Shown: positions 34,789 to 44,722, counted from the first letter of the stretch. The stretch: 64,000 nt of DNA from Virgibacillus_F flavescens (GCF_050574275.1 NZ_CP192260.1:2604001-2668000); one strand, 5' to 3'. The notes: a model not told the origin generated them from the letters alone. Numbers and translations: made by a program.

Positions 34789-35699
34789 GCTTCATGCCCC
34801 TTCCCAATTGCATCCTCAACTGAATCAAAGCCATATTTCTTTAATGCATTAGGTAATTCTTCAATTAGTTCCGGACAAATATATGGATTTTGAAAATTAG
34901 CTGTTCCAACTGCTACAGCACTCGCCCCTGCTAACAAAAATTCAATAACATCATCCACATTAGTGACTCCACCCATCCCGATGATTGGTATCGAGACATG
35001 TTTCTTCACTTCATAAATCATACGAATTGCTACTGGTTTTATGGCAGGACCTGATAACCCACCTGTTTTATTGGCCAATAACGGTCTTTTACTCGGGAGA
35101 TGGATTTGCATACCGGATAATGTGTTAATCATGGATAACCCGTCCGCACCAGCTTCTTCTACAGCTGCAGCCATCGATACGATATCTGTAACATTTGGAG
35201 ATAACTTCACATAAACTGGTAAATTACTGGCTTTTTTCACAACTCTTGTCACGTTTGCTGCCATTTCAGGATCTGTTCCAAATTGAATGCCGCCTTCTTT
35301 TACATTTGGGCATGAAATATTCAACTCTAGAGCATATACAGATTCTGTCTCATTAAAAGCAGCAGCTACTTTCTCGTATTCTTCTAAAGTACTTCCAGCA
35401 ACATTTGCAATAATTGGCACCTGATAGTTAGCGAGGAACGGTACCTCCGTGTCAATAATTTTTTCAACACCAGGATTCTGTAAACCAATCGCATTCAGCA
35501 TTCCACCTGATGTCTCCGCAACTCGAGGTGTTTTATTACCGAAACGACTTGTACCAGTAGCAGCCTTCATGATAACAGCACCTAACTTCTGCAAATCATA
35601 AAATTCACTGTATTCTCTTCCAAATCCAAAACATCCCGACGCTGGCATAATTGGATTTTTCAATTTCAAACCAGGCAGATTTATTGTTAGTTCTGTCAT
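34785..35699 (-). CDS. pyrD: Dihydroorotate dehydrogenase B, catalytic subunit
   Basis: Class 1B dihydroorotate dehydrogenase (FMN subunit), which oxidises dihydroorotate with electrons passing to NAD+ through PyrK. 304 residues. MPASGCFGFGREYSEFYD, LELNISCPNVKEGG with the class 1 catalytic Cys, and IIGMGGVTNVDDVIEF with AVGTANFQNP are in place. It overlaps pyrK by 4 bp, as expected for subunits made in equal amounts. Confidence 0.97.
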   Translation of the reverse strand: MTELTINLPGLKLKNPIMPASGCFGFGREYSEFYDLQKLGAVIMKAATGTSRFGNKTPRVAETSGGMLNAIGLQNPGVEKIIDTEVPFLANYQVPIIANVAGSTLEEYEKVAAAFNETESVYALELNISCPNVKEGGIQFGTDPEMAANVTRVVKKASNLPVYVKLSPNVTDIVSMAAAVEEAGADGLSMINTLSGMQIHLPSKRPLLANKTGGLSGPAIKPVAIRMIYEVKKHVSIPIIGMGGVTNVDDVIEFLLAGASAVAVGTANFQNPYICPELIEELPNALKKYGFDSVEDAIGKGHEA

Positions 35700-36451
35700 A
35701 AGCTCACCTCACTTGCCTCAAAGACCGGACCATCTTTACATATTTTCTTATAGCCGCCTTGATTGTCAGTAGGAATAACACAGGAGAAACATGCGCCTAC
35801 ACCACAACCCATACGTTCTTCTAAAGATATATAGCCTTTTTCACCACGTAATGTATTGGTTACGGCCTTAAGCATAGGGAGTGGACCACACGAGTAGTAA
35901 CAGTCAAATTCCCCCACACCATCTAACACATCTGTAACAAATCCATCATGACCATAAGTGCCATCGTTTGTTGTGATGAATGTTTCACCTAAATTATTAA
36001 ATTCATTTTCATAAAAAATACTATCAGCGGTTTGAAATCCTAAAACTGATTTTATTTTCACACCTTGTTGAGCAAGCTTTTTACCAAGGCAGTATAGTGG
36101 TGGAATACCAATTCCCCCACCAACTAACAGGACAGTTTTATTTTTGTTGGAATCAATAGTAAAACCATTACCACTAGGACCAAGGGCACTAATTTCCATA
36201 CCTGTCTGGTATCTGGAAAGTGCCTTTGTCCCCTCCCCCAGCTGCTTAAATAGTATAGTAACCGAATGATTCTCTCTATCAATGTTTGCTATGGAAATAG
36301 GTCGTCTTAACGTATGCCCTTCTACCCCCATATGCAAAAACTGTCCAGCTACTGCTGTTTCACTAATATAGGCATTCTTTAAGATCATTTCGGTTGTATC
36401 CAGGGCAATTTCTTTAGCTTGAACAACAGTTAAAATCTCTTTTTTCATCAT
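35696..36451 (-). CDS. pyrK: Dihydroorotate dehydrogenase B, electron transfer subunit
   Basis: PyrK carries FAD and a [2Fe-2S] cluster and passes electrons from PyrD to NAD+. 251 residues. LRRPISIANID binds FAD, LVGGGIGIPPLYCLGKKL binds NAD, and the C-terminal cysteines ERMGCGVGACFSC plus C (KKICKDG) ligate the cluster. It overlaps carB and pyrD by 4 bp each. Confidence 0.96.
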   Translation of the reverse strand: MMKKEILTVVQAKEIALDTTEMILKNAYISETAVAGQFLHMGVEGHTLRRPISIANIDRENHSVTILFKQLGEGTKALSRYQTGMEISALGPSGNGFTIDSNKNKTVLLVGGGIGIPPLYCLGKKLAQQGVKIKSVLGFQTADSIFYENEFNNLGETFITTNDGTYGHDGFVTDVLDGVGEFDCYYSCGPLPMLKAVTNTLRGEKGYISLEERMGCGVGACFSCVIPTDNQGGYKKICKDGPVFEASEVSL

Positions 36452-39400
36452 ACTTGAACTGCCTTTTTGCCAGTCATCGGTTTTGCACTGAATGTCGTTG
36501 AATCAATTACATTTAAAATTGCATTTGCTGTATCAAGACTTGTTAAACATGCGATACCATATTCAACTGCTTCACGGCGAATCATAAAGCCATCCGAACG
36601 AGGCTTTTTCCCTGAAGTGAGCGTATTAATTACAAATTGTACTTCTCCATTTTCAATGATAGAAAGAACGTTTGGTTCATCTGATCCAATTTTTTCTACC
36701 TCTGTAACTGGAATTCCGTTTTGTTTAACAAAATTTGCAGTTCCTGATGTTGCATACAGCTGGAATCCAAGCTGATGGAAACGATCTGCAATTTCAAGTG
36801 TTTCCTGCTTATCTTTATCTGCTACTGTTAATAACACAGAACCTTGCTGCGGTACTTTCAACCCTGATGCGATAAGACCTTTGTATAATGCTTTTTCCAA
36901 TGTTTGGTCATGGCCAATTGCTTCTCCAGTCGATTTCATTTCTGGCCCCAAAATCGTGTCTACGCTTCGTAATTTTTCAAAGGAGAAAACTGGTACTTTT
37001 ACAGATACACTGTCCTGTTCAGGTAAGATTCCTGAAGAGTAACCCATCGATTTTAATGATTCCCCTAAAATACATCTAGTTGCAAGGTTAGCCATTGTAA
37101 CGCCGGTAACTTTGCTTAAAAAAGGAATTGTTCTGCTCGCTCTAGGATTTACTTCCAGTACAAACACTTCATCCTTTTGAACAATAAATTGGATATTGAT
37201 TAAACCTTTTACATTTAATCCTTTTGCTATCTTAACTGTTGCTTCCATACATCTTTGTTTAACTGTCTCACTGATGCGTTGTGGTGGATATACGGCAATC
37301 GAATCACCTGAATGGACTCCTGCCCGCTCAATATGTTCCATAATCCCAGGCACGATAGTCGTTTCTCCGTCGCTTATTGCGTCAACTTCCACTTCAATTC
37401 CAGTAATATATTTATCAATTAATATCGGATGTTTATCGTCTGTGCTACTGAACTTGGTTAGATAACCATTTAATTCTTCATCATCATAAACTATTTCCAT
37501 TCTGCTTCCGCCGATTACGTAGGAAGGTCTTACAAGTACAGGATAACCAATTTCATTCGCTACTTTTAACGCCTGATTTAATTTCAGTACCGATTTGCCC
37601 TGTGGACGCTGTAAATCCAATTCGTCGAGCAACTGTTCAAATTTGTCTCTGTCCTCTGCTTTATCGATTGCTTCTAGGTCTGTTCCTAAAATTTTTACTC
37701 CACGACGCTGCAATCCATCAGCTAAGTTGATCGCTGTTTGTCCGCCAAACTGCACAATAACGCCTTCCGGATTTTCCAGGTTAATTACGTGCATCACATC
37801 TTCAAGTGTTAACGGTTCAAAATACAATTTATCCGAGATACTGAAGTCTGTTGAAACAGTTTCCGGGTTATTATTCATAATAATGGATTCATAGCCCATC
37901 TCTTTAATTGCCATAACTGAATGTACGGTAGCATAATCAAACTCGATACCCTGGCCAATTCGAATTGGACCTGAACCTAGCACAAGGATTTTTTTACGGT
38001 CAGACTTTACTGATTCATTTTCATCCTCGTACGTACTGTAAAAGTAAGGAGTTTCAGATTCAAATTCCGCTGCACATGTATCCACCATTTTGTATACCGG
38101 TGATAATTCATTTTTCATACGCAGTTCATAAACCTCGTCTATTGTTGTTTCCCACATTCTAGCTACCTGTGCATCCGAGAATCCTAGCTGCTTCACTTTA
38201 GATAATAATTGAAGATCATCTTTATTTTCATGCAACTCTTGCTCTAATGTGATTAATCGTTCAATTTTAACTAAGAAAAACCGGTCAATTTTTGTATGTT
38301 CGAATATCTCCTCTACTGTCATTCCACGCCTGATCACCTCAGCTAGAACAAATAACCTTTCGTCATCTGCTTTCTTTAGGCGTTTTGTTAAATCATCCAG
38401 TGATACGCTGGTAAGTGATTTTAACCAAAGGTCCTCTGTTCCGATATCCAGAGATCGAACTCCTTTTAACAAAGATTCTTCAAAATTACGGCCTATTGCC
38501 ATTATTTCTCCAGTAGCCTTCATCTGAGTACCAAGATTCCTGTCCCCTGTAATAAATTTGTCAAAAGGGAATCGAGGAATTTTCGTTACAACGTAATCCA
38601 AAGCAGGTTCAAAGCAAGCATACGTTTTTCCTGTAATCGGATTTAAAATTTCATCCAGCGTCATGCCAATTGCAATTTTTGCCGCTACTTTCGCAATAGG
38701 ATAGCCGGTTGCTTTTGATGCCAGTGCAGATGAACGGCTGACTCTTGGGTTTACCTCTATAATAAAGTAGTTAAAACTATTCGGATCTAGTGCCAATTGC
38801 ACATTACATCCACCTTCAATCTCCAACGCACGAATGATTTTAAGCGATGCATTACGCAGCATCTGATATTCCCGATCACTAAGTGTTTGAGAAGGGGCAA
38901 CAACTATCGAGTCACCAGTATGAATTCCTACAGGGTCTACATTTTCCATATTACATACAACTATTGCCTGATCATTCTTATCACGCATCACTTCGTACTC
39001 TACTTCTTTAAATCCAGCAATGTTTCGCTCAATAAGACATTGATTAACTGGTGATAGCGACAACCCGTTTCGCGTAATCTCGCGAAGCTCCTGCTCGCTG
39101 TAACACATTCCACCACCAGTTCCACCTAATGTATAAGCTGGTCGAACAATAAGTGGAAAGCCTATTTCATTAGCAAAATCCACTGCCTTCTCTACTGTAT
39201 TTACAATTTGACTTTCAGGGACTGGTTCATTTAATTCATGCATGAGTGTACGGAATAATTCACGATCTTCTGCCTTTTGTATTGCCTCTAGTGATGTTCC
39301 AAGAAGATTTACATTATATTCAGCTAAAATTCCTGACTCTTCCAAGGCAACTGCCAGATTTAACCCAGTTTGGCCACCAAGTGTTGGTAATAACGCATCT

Positions 39401-39648
39401 GGTTGTTCCTTACGAATAATTTTTGTCAAAAACTCAACAGATAGTGGTTCCATGTACACCTTATCTGCTACCGTATGGTCAGTCATAATGGTTGCTGGGT
39501 TTGAGTTTGCTAATATCACCTGATAGCCTTCTTCTCTTAGGGCTTGACATGCTTGTGTTCCAGAGTAATCAAATTCTGCTGCTTGTCCAATAACAATTGG
39601 ACCAGACCCAATCACAAGGATTTTCTTGATTGATGTATTTTTAGGCAT
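36448..39648 (-). CDS. carB: Carbamoyl-phosphate synthase large subunit, pyrimidine-type
   Basis: Makes carbamoyl phosphate from ammonia, bicarbonate and two ATP. 1066 residues in two ATP-grasp halves, each starting with a GSGPI block (VIGSGPIVIGQAAEFDYSGT; VLGSGPIRIGQGIEFDYATV). The C-terminal MGS-like allosteric domain (about 930-1066) contains LYATSGTANFVKQNGI, which binds UMP/PRPP in the pyrimidine enzyme. The long antisense open frames over this gene are by-products of its codon use. It overlaps carA by 8 bp. Confidence 0.98.
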   Translation of the reverse strand: MPKNTSIKKILVIGSGPIVIGQAAEFDYSGTQACQALREEGYQVILANSNPATIMTDHTVADKVYMEPLSVEFLTKIIRKEQPDALLPTLGGQTGLNLAVALEESGILAEYNVNLLGTSLEAIQKAEDRELFRTLMHELNEPVPESQIVNTVEKAVDFANEIGFPLIVRPAYTLGGTGGGMCYSEQELREITRNGLSLSPVNQCLIERNIAGFKEVEYEVMRDKNDQAIVVCNMENVDPVGIHTGDSIVVAPSQTLSDREYQMLRNASLKIIRALEIEGGCNVQLALDPNSFNYFIIEVNPRVSRSSALASKATGYPIAKVAAKIAIGMTLDEILNPITGKTYACFEPALDYVVTKIPRFPFDKFITGDRNLGTQMKATGEIMAIGRNFEESLLKGVRSLDIGTEDLWLKSLTSVSLDDLTKRLKKADDERLFVLAEVIRRGMTVEEIFEHTKIDRFFLVKIERLITLEQELHENKDDLQLLSKVKQLGFSDAQVARMWETTIDEVYELRMKNELSPVYKMVDTCAAEFESETPYFYSTYEDENESVKSDRKKILVLGSGPIRIGQGIEFDYATVHSVMAIKEMGYESIIMNNNPETVSTDFSISDKLYFEPLTLEDVMHVINLENPEGVIVQFGGQTAINLADGLQRRGVKILGTDLEAIDKAEDRDKFEQLLDELDLQRPQGKSVLKLNQALKVANEIGYPVLVRPSYVIGGSRMEIVYDDEELNGYLTKFSSTDDKHPILIDKYITGIEVEVDAISDGETTIVPGIMEHIERAGVHSGDSIAVYPPQRISETVKQRCMEATVKIAKGLNVKGLINIQFIVQKDEVFVLEVNPRASRTIPFLSKVTGVTMANLATRCILGESLKSMGYSSGILPEQDSVSVKVPVFSFEKLRSVDTILGPEMKSTGEAIGHDQTLEKALYKGLIASGLKVPQQGSVLLTVADKDKQETLEIADRFHQLGFQLYATSGTANFVKQNGIPVTEVEKIGSDEPNVLSIIENGEVQFVINTLTSGKKPRSDGFMIRREAVEYGIACLTSLDTANAILNVIDSTTFSAKPMTGKKAVQV

Positions 39649-40741
39649 ATGTCTCCTCCTCCTTCTTCGCTTGAACCTCTTTTATCATTGTCATAAAGCT
39701 ATCAAATAAATAATTCGTATCTTCCGGACCAGGTGAACTTTCTGGATGATATTGCACGGTGAATGCAGGATACGTTTTATGTTTAATTCCTTCAACAGTA
39801 TTATCATTTAATGCTACTTGCGTAAGTACCAAATCTGTTTTCTCTAACGTATCTGGTCTTACCGCATAACTGTGGTTCTGAGAAGTTAAATAAGTTTTGT
39901 TTATCTCTAAATCTTTTACAGGGTGATTCGAGCCGCGGTGACCAAACTTCATTTTCACCGTATCTGCTCCACAAGCTAACGCGAATAATTGATGGCCTAA
40001 ACAAATTCCGAATAACGGAATCTTACCTAGTACTTCTTTAACCATTTCAATCGCTTCCGGAACATCTTTTGGATCTCCAGGACCATTCGTTAACATAATG
40101 CCGTCTGGTTTTAATCTTAAAATGCTTTCTGCACTATAGTTGTAAGGAACAACAGTTACGTGGCAGCTGCGTTTCGTAAGTTCCCGTAATATGCCGTGTT
40201 TCATTCCAAAATCAACTAATACAATCCGCTTGCCCCGACCAGGTACAACATAAGGCTTTACGGTTGATGTTTGGCTTACCTGATCTGTCATAAACGATTG
40301 ATTCTTTAGATCCTTTAAAAGCTCGTCCGTTGACTCGGAAGCATCAGCAATCAACGCTTTCATCGTTCCATGCTTTCGGATGATCTTTGTCAGCTTTCTA
40401 GTATCTATTCCTGAAATTCCAGGAATGTCATTAGCTTTCAAGTAAGAACAAAGGCTTTCCTCACTTCGGAAGTTTGATGGATAATCACACAACTCTTTTA
40501 CCACAAATCCATGAATAAAAGGAGTTACTGTTTCAAAGTCATCACGGTTTATCCCATAATTGCCTACTAAAGGATAGGTCATCGTAACAATTTGCCCACA
40601 GTATGAAGGATCCGAAATAATTTCCTGATATCCTGTCATTCCAGTATTAAATACGACTTCACCTGACTTTTTTTTGTCACTGCCAAACCCTTCACCAATA
40701 AATACTGTTCCATCTTCTAGCACTAGTTGACGTTTAGACAT
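39641..40741 (-). CDS. carA: Carbamoyl-phosphate synthase small subunit
   Basis: Glutamine amidotransferase subunit that feeds ammonia to CarB. 366 residues. The N-terminal domain starts LVLEDGTVFIGEGFG. The class I GATase domain has PLFGICLGHQLFALA (nucleophile Cys) and VQYHPESSPGPEDT (His-Glu). It overlaps pyrC by 8 bp and carB by 8 bp. Confidence 0.98.
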   Translation of the reverse strand: MSKRQLVLEDGTVFIGEGFGSDKKKSGEVVFNTGMTGYQEIISDPSYCGQIVTMTYPLVGNYGINRDDFETVTPFIHGFVVKELCDYPSNFRSEESLCSYLKANDIPGISGIDTRKLTKIIRKHGTMKALIADASESTDELLKDLKNQSFMTDQVSQTSTVKPYVVPGRGKRIVLVDFGMKHGILRELTKRSCHVTVVPYNYSAESILRLKPDGIMLTNGPGDPKDVPEAIEMVKEVLGKIPLFGICLGHQLFALACGADTVKMKFGHRGSNHPVKDLEINKTYLTSQNHSYAVRPDTLEKTDLVLTQVALNDNTVEGIKHKTYPAFTVQYHPESSPGPEDTNYLFDSFMTMIKEVQAKKEEETYA

Positions 40742-42020
40742 ATAAATCCTCCTTAAAAACTACTTTTCCTTCTGCGATAGTCATAACGGGTTTACTTACT
40801 ACCTTCCAATCATGAAATGGTGTATTTTTTCCTTTAGATAGAAATTGATTTTTGTTTATTTTTGTTTCTGTTTCCAGGTTAACGATTGTAATGTCAGCAA
40901 GTTCATTTTCTTCTAATTTTCCATAAGGTAAGTTAAATACTTGAGCTGGCTTTATCGTTAACCATTCGACTAGTTGATTTAACGTTATTATTCCTGGTTT
41001 CACTAAGTGTGTATAAAGTAGAGAAAAAGCTGTTTCTAATCCCACAATACCAAATGGTGATTTTAAGAATCCCTCTGCTTTTTCAGATTCTGCGTGAGGA
41101 GCATGATCAGTTGCAATAAAATCGATGGTTCCATCGATTAAACCTTCTAACAATGCTTCTTGATCCGCTTTACTTCTAAGTGGTGGATTCATTTTAAAAT
41201 TCGTATCATCTTCTGTTATTGCCTCTTCGTTTAACAGTAAATGATGTGGTGTTACTTCTGCAGTTACATGGATACCTGCTTTTTTCGCATCACGAATCAC
41301 GCGTACTGATTCTTTTGTACTAACATGGCAGACATGGTAATGTGCACCAGCTGCTTCAGCAAGAAGTACATCACGTGCAATTTGAACGGATTCACTTAAT
41401 GAAGGGATTCCTGGAAGATTCATACGTTCACTTACTGCTCCCTGGTGAACGACACCACCATAGACGATGGAATTATCCTCACAATGCGCTACAATTGGCT
41501 TATTACATGCAGCAGCTTTTTTCATAGCTCGTAGCATAAAGTCTGCTGTTTGAATGCCCACACCATCGTCTGTAAAAGCAAATATTCCTTTGTCTGCTAT
41601 TTTGTTGATTTCTGTTAATTCCTTGCCTTTTAGCCCTTTTGTTATCGCCGCATAAGGCAGGACGCGTACCGATGCAGTTTCCTCGATTCTGTCAAATAAC
41701 GCCTGTACAGATTCTTCGCTATCTGGAACTGGAGAAGTATTTGGCATGGAACAAACTGTTGTGTACCCGCCTCTTGCAGCAGCCTTTGTACCAGTTTCAA
41801 TTGTCTCCTTATGTTCTCCACCCGGTTCGCGCAAATGAATGTGAACATCGATAAATCCTGGAAACACCATATTGTTTTTACAATCAATAACTTTGGCTTC
41901 ATCAGAAGAAATGTTTGTATCGATTTTCTTGATGTGATTACCCTCGATTAAAATATCGACCTTTTCAGTTTCATTTGTTTTCGTTAATCGAGTTGTGTTT
42001 TTCAGTAAGATGTTCATCAT
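40734..42020 (-). CDS. pyrC: Dihydroorotase
   Basis: Zinc amidohydrolase that cyclises N-carbamoyl-aspartate to dihydroorotate. 428 residues, class I type as in B. subtilis. Metal ligands are in FPGFIDVHIHLREPGGEHKE (HxH), AHCEDNS and HYCHVS-like HVCHVSTKES, with the catalytic Asp in DFIATDHAPHA. Two ATG codons in tandem follow a GGGGAATG site. The start lies inside the end of pyrB (50-bp overlap), unusually long for this operon. Confidence 0.97.
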   Translation of the reverse strand: MMNILLKNTTRLTKTNETEKVDILIEGNHIKKIDTNISSDEAKVIDCKNNMVFPGFIDVHIHLREPGGEHKETIETGTKAAARGGYTTVCSMPNTSPVPDSEESVQALFDRIEETASVRVLPYAAITKGLKGKELTEINKIADKGIFAFTDDGVGIQTADFMLRAMKKAAACNKPIVAHCEDNSIVYGGVVHQGAVSERMNLPGIPSLSESVQIARDVLLAEAAGAHYHVCHVSTKESVRVIRDAKKAGIHVTAEVTPHHLLLNEEAITEDDTNFKMNPPLRSKADQEALLEGLIDGTIDFIATDHAPHAESEKAEGFLKSPFGIVGLETAFSLLYTHLVKPGIITLNQLVEWLTIKPAQVFNLPYGKLEENELADITIVNLETETKINKNQFLSKGKNTPFHDWKVVSKPVMTIAEGKVVFKEDLYV

Positions 42021-42906
42021 ACATTCCCCATTCCTTTAATAATGTTGTAATGATTGCCATTCGTACAAACACACCGTTATTCATTTGCTTAAAAATCCTT
42101 GAACGGTTGCATTCAACTAATTCTGATGCTATTTCAACCCCTCTATTTATGGGAGCGGGATGTAATATAATTGCTCGGTTTTTCATCTTTTGTTCGCGCT
42201 CAATTGTTAATCCATAATTTTCAAGGTAGGCATTCACATCGTAACTATTCATTTCGTGTCTTTCATGCTGAATTCTTAATAGCATTAGAACATCACCTGA
42301 TTCAACCGCTTCATCTATCGTTACATATGGGATATCCAGTGTCTTATCTTCAAACCCTGGTGCAGCTGCAAAATAAACATCTGCTCCCAATGTTCTAAGC
42401 GCCTGGGCATTTGAACGAGCAACCCGACTGTGCTTAATGTCCCCAACAATTACCACCTTTAATCCATTAAAATGCCCATACTCCTGATAGATGGTTAATA
42501 GATCCAGCATGCATTGTGTGGGATGCTCTCCTTTTCCTGCGCCAGCATTAATAATTGGAACTGGAAGTCTGTCGAGTAAGTCTTTATACCAATCGTCATC
42601 CTGATGACGAACGACTAACAGGTTTGCCCCAATAGACTGAACGGTCTTAACGGTATCGTATAATGACTCACCTTTCGCTATACTCGATGACTCCATTTGT
42701 AAGTCCAGTAATTCCATACCGAGTTTTCTCTCAGCTACGAGAAAGCTCAATTTAGTACGCGTACTTGGTTCAAAAAAAAGGTTAGCAGCAAACAACTGAT
42801 TTTGACTAATTGGATGGTGTTGTCTATATTGTTCAGCTAACTTAATAATAGGTATGATTTCATCTGCAGTCAGGTCCTTTGTAGATACAAAATGCTTCAT
42901 AAACAC
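41971..42906 (-). CDS. pyrB: Aspartate carbamoyltransferase
   Basis: Catalytic ATCase, joining carbamoyl phosphate and aspartate. 311 residues (B. subtilis 304). Carbamoyl-phosphate site FFEPSTRTKLSF, then GKGEHPTQCMLDLLTIY and ILHPAPINRGVEIAS. The start is at or just inside MFMKHF. It follows the pyrR gene after a PyrR-dependent attenuator. The uracil permease gene pyrP, normally between pyrR and pyrB, is absent. Confidence 0.97.
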   Translation of the reverse strand: MFMKHFVSTKDLTADEIIPIIKLAEQYRQHHPISQNQLFAANLFFEPSTRTKLSFLVAERKLGMELLDLQMESSSIAKGESLYDTVKTVQSIGANLLVVRHQDDDWYKDLLDRLPVPIINAGAGKGEHPTQCMLDLLTIYQEYGHFNGLKVVIVGDIKHSRVARSNAQALRTLGADVYFAAAPGFEDKTLDIPYVTIDEAVESGDVLMLLRIQHERHEMNSYDVNAYLENYGLTIEREQKMKNRAIILHPAPINRGVEIASELVECNRSRIFKQMNNGVFVRMAIITTLLKEWGMYDEHLTEKHNSINENK

Positions 42907-42941
42907 CCACCTTAATGTAGTTATTCGTCTATCAGTATATT

Positions 42942-43030
42942 AAAAAAACCTCTTTGCAGAAGGCGCAAAGAGGTATACGTGCAGAAATCCACACGTTACA
43001 TTGACAACCTTCTAAATCTCTCTGGATTCA
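42942..43030 (-). promoter_or_regulatory. PyrR-dependent attenuator between pyrR and pyrB
   Basis: On the minus strand the PyrR-binding loop AATCCAGAGAGATT (43028-43015) precedes a terminator CCTCTTTGC/GCAAAGAGG (42949-42973) with seven T. UMP-bound PyrR should stabilise the binding hairpin and allow termination, lowering expression of pyrB onward. Confidence 0.85.
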
Positions 43031-43042
43031 GTTAAAGGTATG

Positions 43043-43591
43043 CTATTCCATTTTTTCAAAAATACTTACTTGATCTTGCTGATCTGTCTCGTCTAACTGT
43101 ACAACGATTACTTCTTTATCCGATGTAGGAATATTTTTACCTACATAATCAGCACGAATAGGTAATTCACGATGACCCCTATCAATCAGGACACCTAATT
43201 GAATCTGCGCTGGGCGCCCAAGATCCATAACCGCATCCATTGCTGCACGAACTGTCCTTCCAGTAAATAAAACATCATCGATTAAGATAACATTTTTATT
43301 TGTTAAGTTTACATCAATATTCGTATCCTTCAATTCTGGCTCATTTGTTCCTGTGTTTTTCTTTAAATCGTCACGATACAACGTAATATCTAATTCTCCG
43401 ATAGGAACAGTAATGTTTTCTATTTGTCTAATTTTATCTTGAAGCCTTTTCGTAATTGGTATACCGCGGGTTTTAATCCCAATAAGAACGAGATTTTCAC
43501 CGCCTTTATTTTTTTCAACTATTTCATGCGCTATTCGAGTTAAAGCTCGATTGATAGCTGGCTGATCTAAGACAACTGTTTTTTCTCTCAT
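43043..43591 (-). CDS. pyrR: Bifunctional pyr operon attenuation protein/uracil phosphoribosyltransferase
   Basis: PyrR binds pyr mRNA in response to UMP and also makes UMP from uracil and PRPP. About 182 residues. VILIDDVLFTGRTVRAAMDA is the PRPP loop; VLIDRGHRELPIRADYVGKN lies on the RNA/UMP side. ATG 43591 follows AAAGGTGGG, preferred over an in-frame start 30 bp upstream. It is flanked by a PyrR attenuator on each side and heads the operon. Confidence 0.96.
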   Translation of the reverse strand: MREKTVVLDQPAINRALTRIAHEIVEKNKGGENLVLIGIKTRGIPITKRLQDKIRQIENITVPIGELDITLYRDDLKKNTGTNEPELKDTNIDVNLTNKNVILIDDVLFTGRTVRAAMDAVMDLGRPAQIQLGVLIDRGHRELPIRADYVGKNIPTSDKEVIVVQLDETDQQDQVSIFEKME

Positions 43592-43610
43592 GATTAACCC
43601 ACCTTTAGAA

Positions 43611-43662
43611 TAACTCGGCATTTGCTTATAACTTTAATACTTTCTTTACATGCAATAAAAAT
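43611..43662 (-). repeat. Dispersed short repeat, copy B (between pyr attenuator and pyrR)
   Basis: On the minus strand it begins in the T-tract of the first pyr terminator (ATTTTTATT), then GCATGTAAAGAAAGTATTAA, then GTTATAAGCAAATGCCGAG. It lies between the attenuator and the pyrR ribosome-binding site, so it is transcribed only after read-through. Confidence 0.75.
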
Positions 43663-43770
43663 CCCTTTTCTCCGTGAGGAAAAAAGGGATTTAGAAACAT
43701 ATAGATTGATAACCTATATGTTTATCACGGTTTCCTTTTTAGCCTCACGGGACTATCTTTAAAGGTTCAA
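43659..43770 (-). promoter_or_regulatory. PyrR-dependent attenuator upstream of pyrR
   Basis: The minus strand holds AGTCCCGTGAGGCT (43754-43741), a textbook PyrR-binding loop. It then has an antiterminator region (AACATATAGG with CCTATATGTT-type pairing) and the terminator AAATCCCTTTT/AAAAGGGATTT (43659-43692) followed by a T tract. Confidence 0.92.
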
Positions 43771-43785
43771 CTATTCATTTGTTTT

Positions 43786-43814
43786 AGTATGACAAACTAT
43801 GCGATTTGTGTCAA
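43786..43814 (-). promoter_or_regulatory. SigmaA promoter of the pyr operon
   Basis: Consensus -35 TTGACA (43814-43809), 17-bp spacer, -10 CATACT (43791-43786). The -35 hexamer contains the rluD stop codon, so the two transcription units abut exactly. Confidence 0.85.
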
Positions 43815-44722
43815 TACATTTTTTGTATCTGCTCGAGCAAATCAGTGAAAACCTGTGGTGGTTCTACTTCGAATTTAAGCCATTCATTCGTTCGCGGATG
43901 ACTGAATCCAAGTGATTTTGCATGTAATGCCTGTCCGTCAGAATCAAGAGTTTTTCGCTGTCCATATTTTGGATCACCTACTAGAGGATATCCAATATAT
44001 TTAAAGTGTACTCGAATTTGATGTGTTCTGCCTGTTTCAAGCTGACATTCAACATGGGTGAAATTCGTAAATCGGTTCAAAACACTAAAATGTGTAACTG
44101 CTGGTCTCCCATTATTCACGATACCCATTCGCTGTCTGTCTTTTGGATCGCGAGCTATTGGAGCATCAATCAACCCTGTCTCGTGTTCAATTATTCCATG
44201 CACAACTGCCTCATATTTACGTTCTACTTTTTTATTCGATAGCTGCTCAGCTAGACTGGCATGAGCTACGTCATTTTTAGCAACTACTAATAACCCACTG
44301 GTATCTTTATCAATTCGGTGAACAATACCTGGGCGTTCTACGTCATTGATGCCTGACAGGTCATCACAATGGTAAAGAAGTGCATTTACTAAAGTACCAC
44401 CTGCATGACCTGCTGATGGGTGAACAACCATACCTTTTGGCTTATTTATCACTATTACATCTGAATCCTCATAAATAATATCAAGTGGTATATTTTCCGC
44501 TTCAACTTCCAAAGGTTTTGGCACAGGAATGGACCATTTTACTACGTCACCTTCCTGACACTTATACTTCGTCTTAACTTCCTCATCATTAACTTTCACT
44601 AAGCCTTCGTTAATCCACGTTTGAACTTGAGATCTGGAATTATCAGGATTAATATCAGCCATTAGCTTATCTATTCTTACTTTATTCTGTTCAACTTCTA
44701 CTACATGCTGCTTCTCTGTCAT
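43811..44722 (-). CDS. Large-subunit rRNA pseudouridine synthase, RluD family (YlyB)
   Basis: A 303-residue RluA-family pseudouridine synthase, probably acting on 23S rRNA. The N-terminal S4 RNA-binding domain is at about 14-75 (RIDKLMADINPDNSRSQV). The catalytic motif is HRIDKDTSGLLVVAKN (Asp active). ETGRTHQIRVHFKYIGYPL and GDPKYG are the C-terminal signatures. It overlaps lspA by 4 bp. Order lspA-ylyB-pyrR as in B. subtilis. Confidence 0.93.
   Translation of the reverse strand: MTEKQHVVEVEQNKVRIDKLMADINPDNSRSQVQTWINEGLVKVNDEEVKTKYKCQEGDVVKWSIPVPKPLEVEAENIPLDIIYEDSDVIVINKPKGMVVHPSAGHAGGTLVNALLYHCDDLSGINDVERPGIVHRIDKDTSGLLVVAKNDVAHASLAEQLSNKKVERKYEAVVHGIIEHETGLIDAPIARDPKDRQRMGIVNNGRPAVTHFSVLNRFTNFTHVECQLETGRTHQIRVHFKYIGYPLVGDPKYGQRKTLDSDGQALHAKSLGFSHPRTNEWLKFEVEPPQVFTDLLEQIQKMY

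Noticed and set aside
36467..39523. Several antisense ORFs of 60-100 codons across carB
   Set aside because: They mirror the codon pattern of an intact carB, lack ribosome-binding sites and resemble no family.
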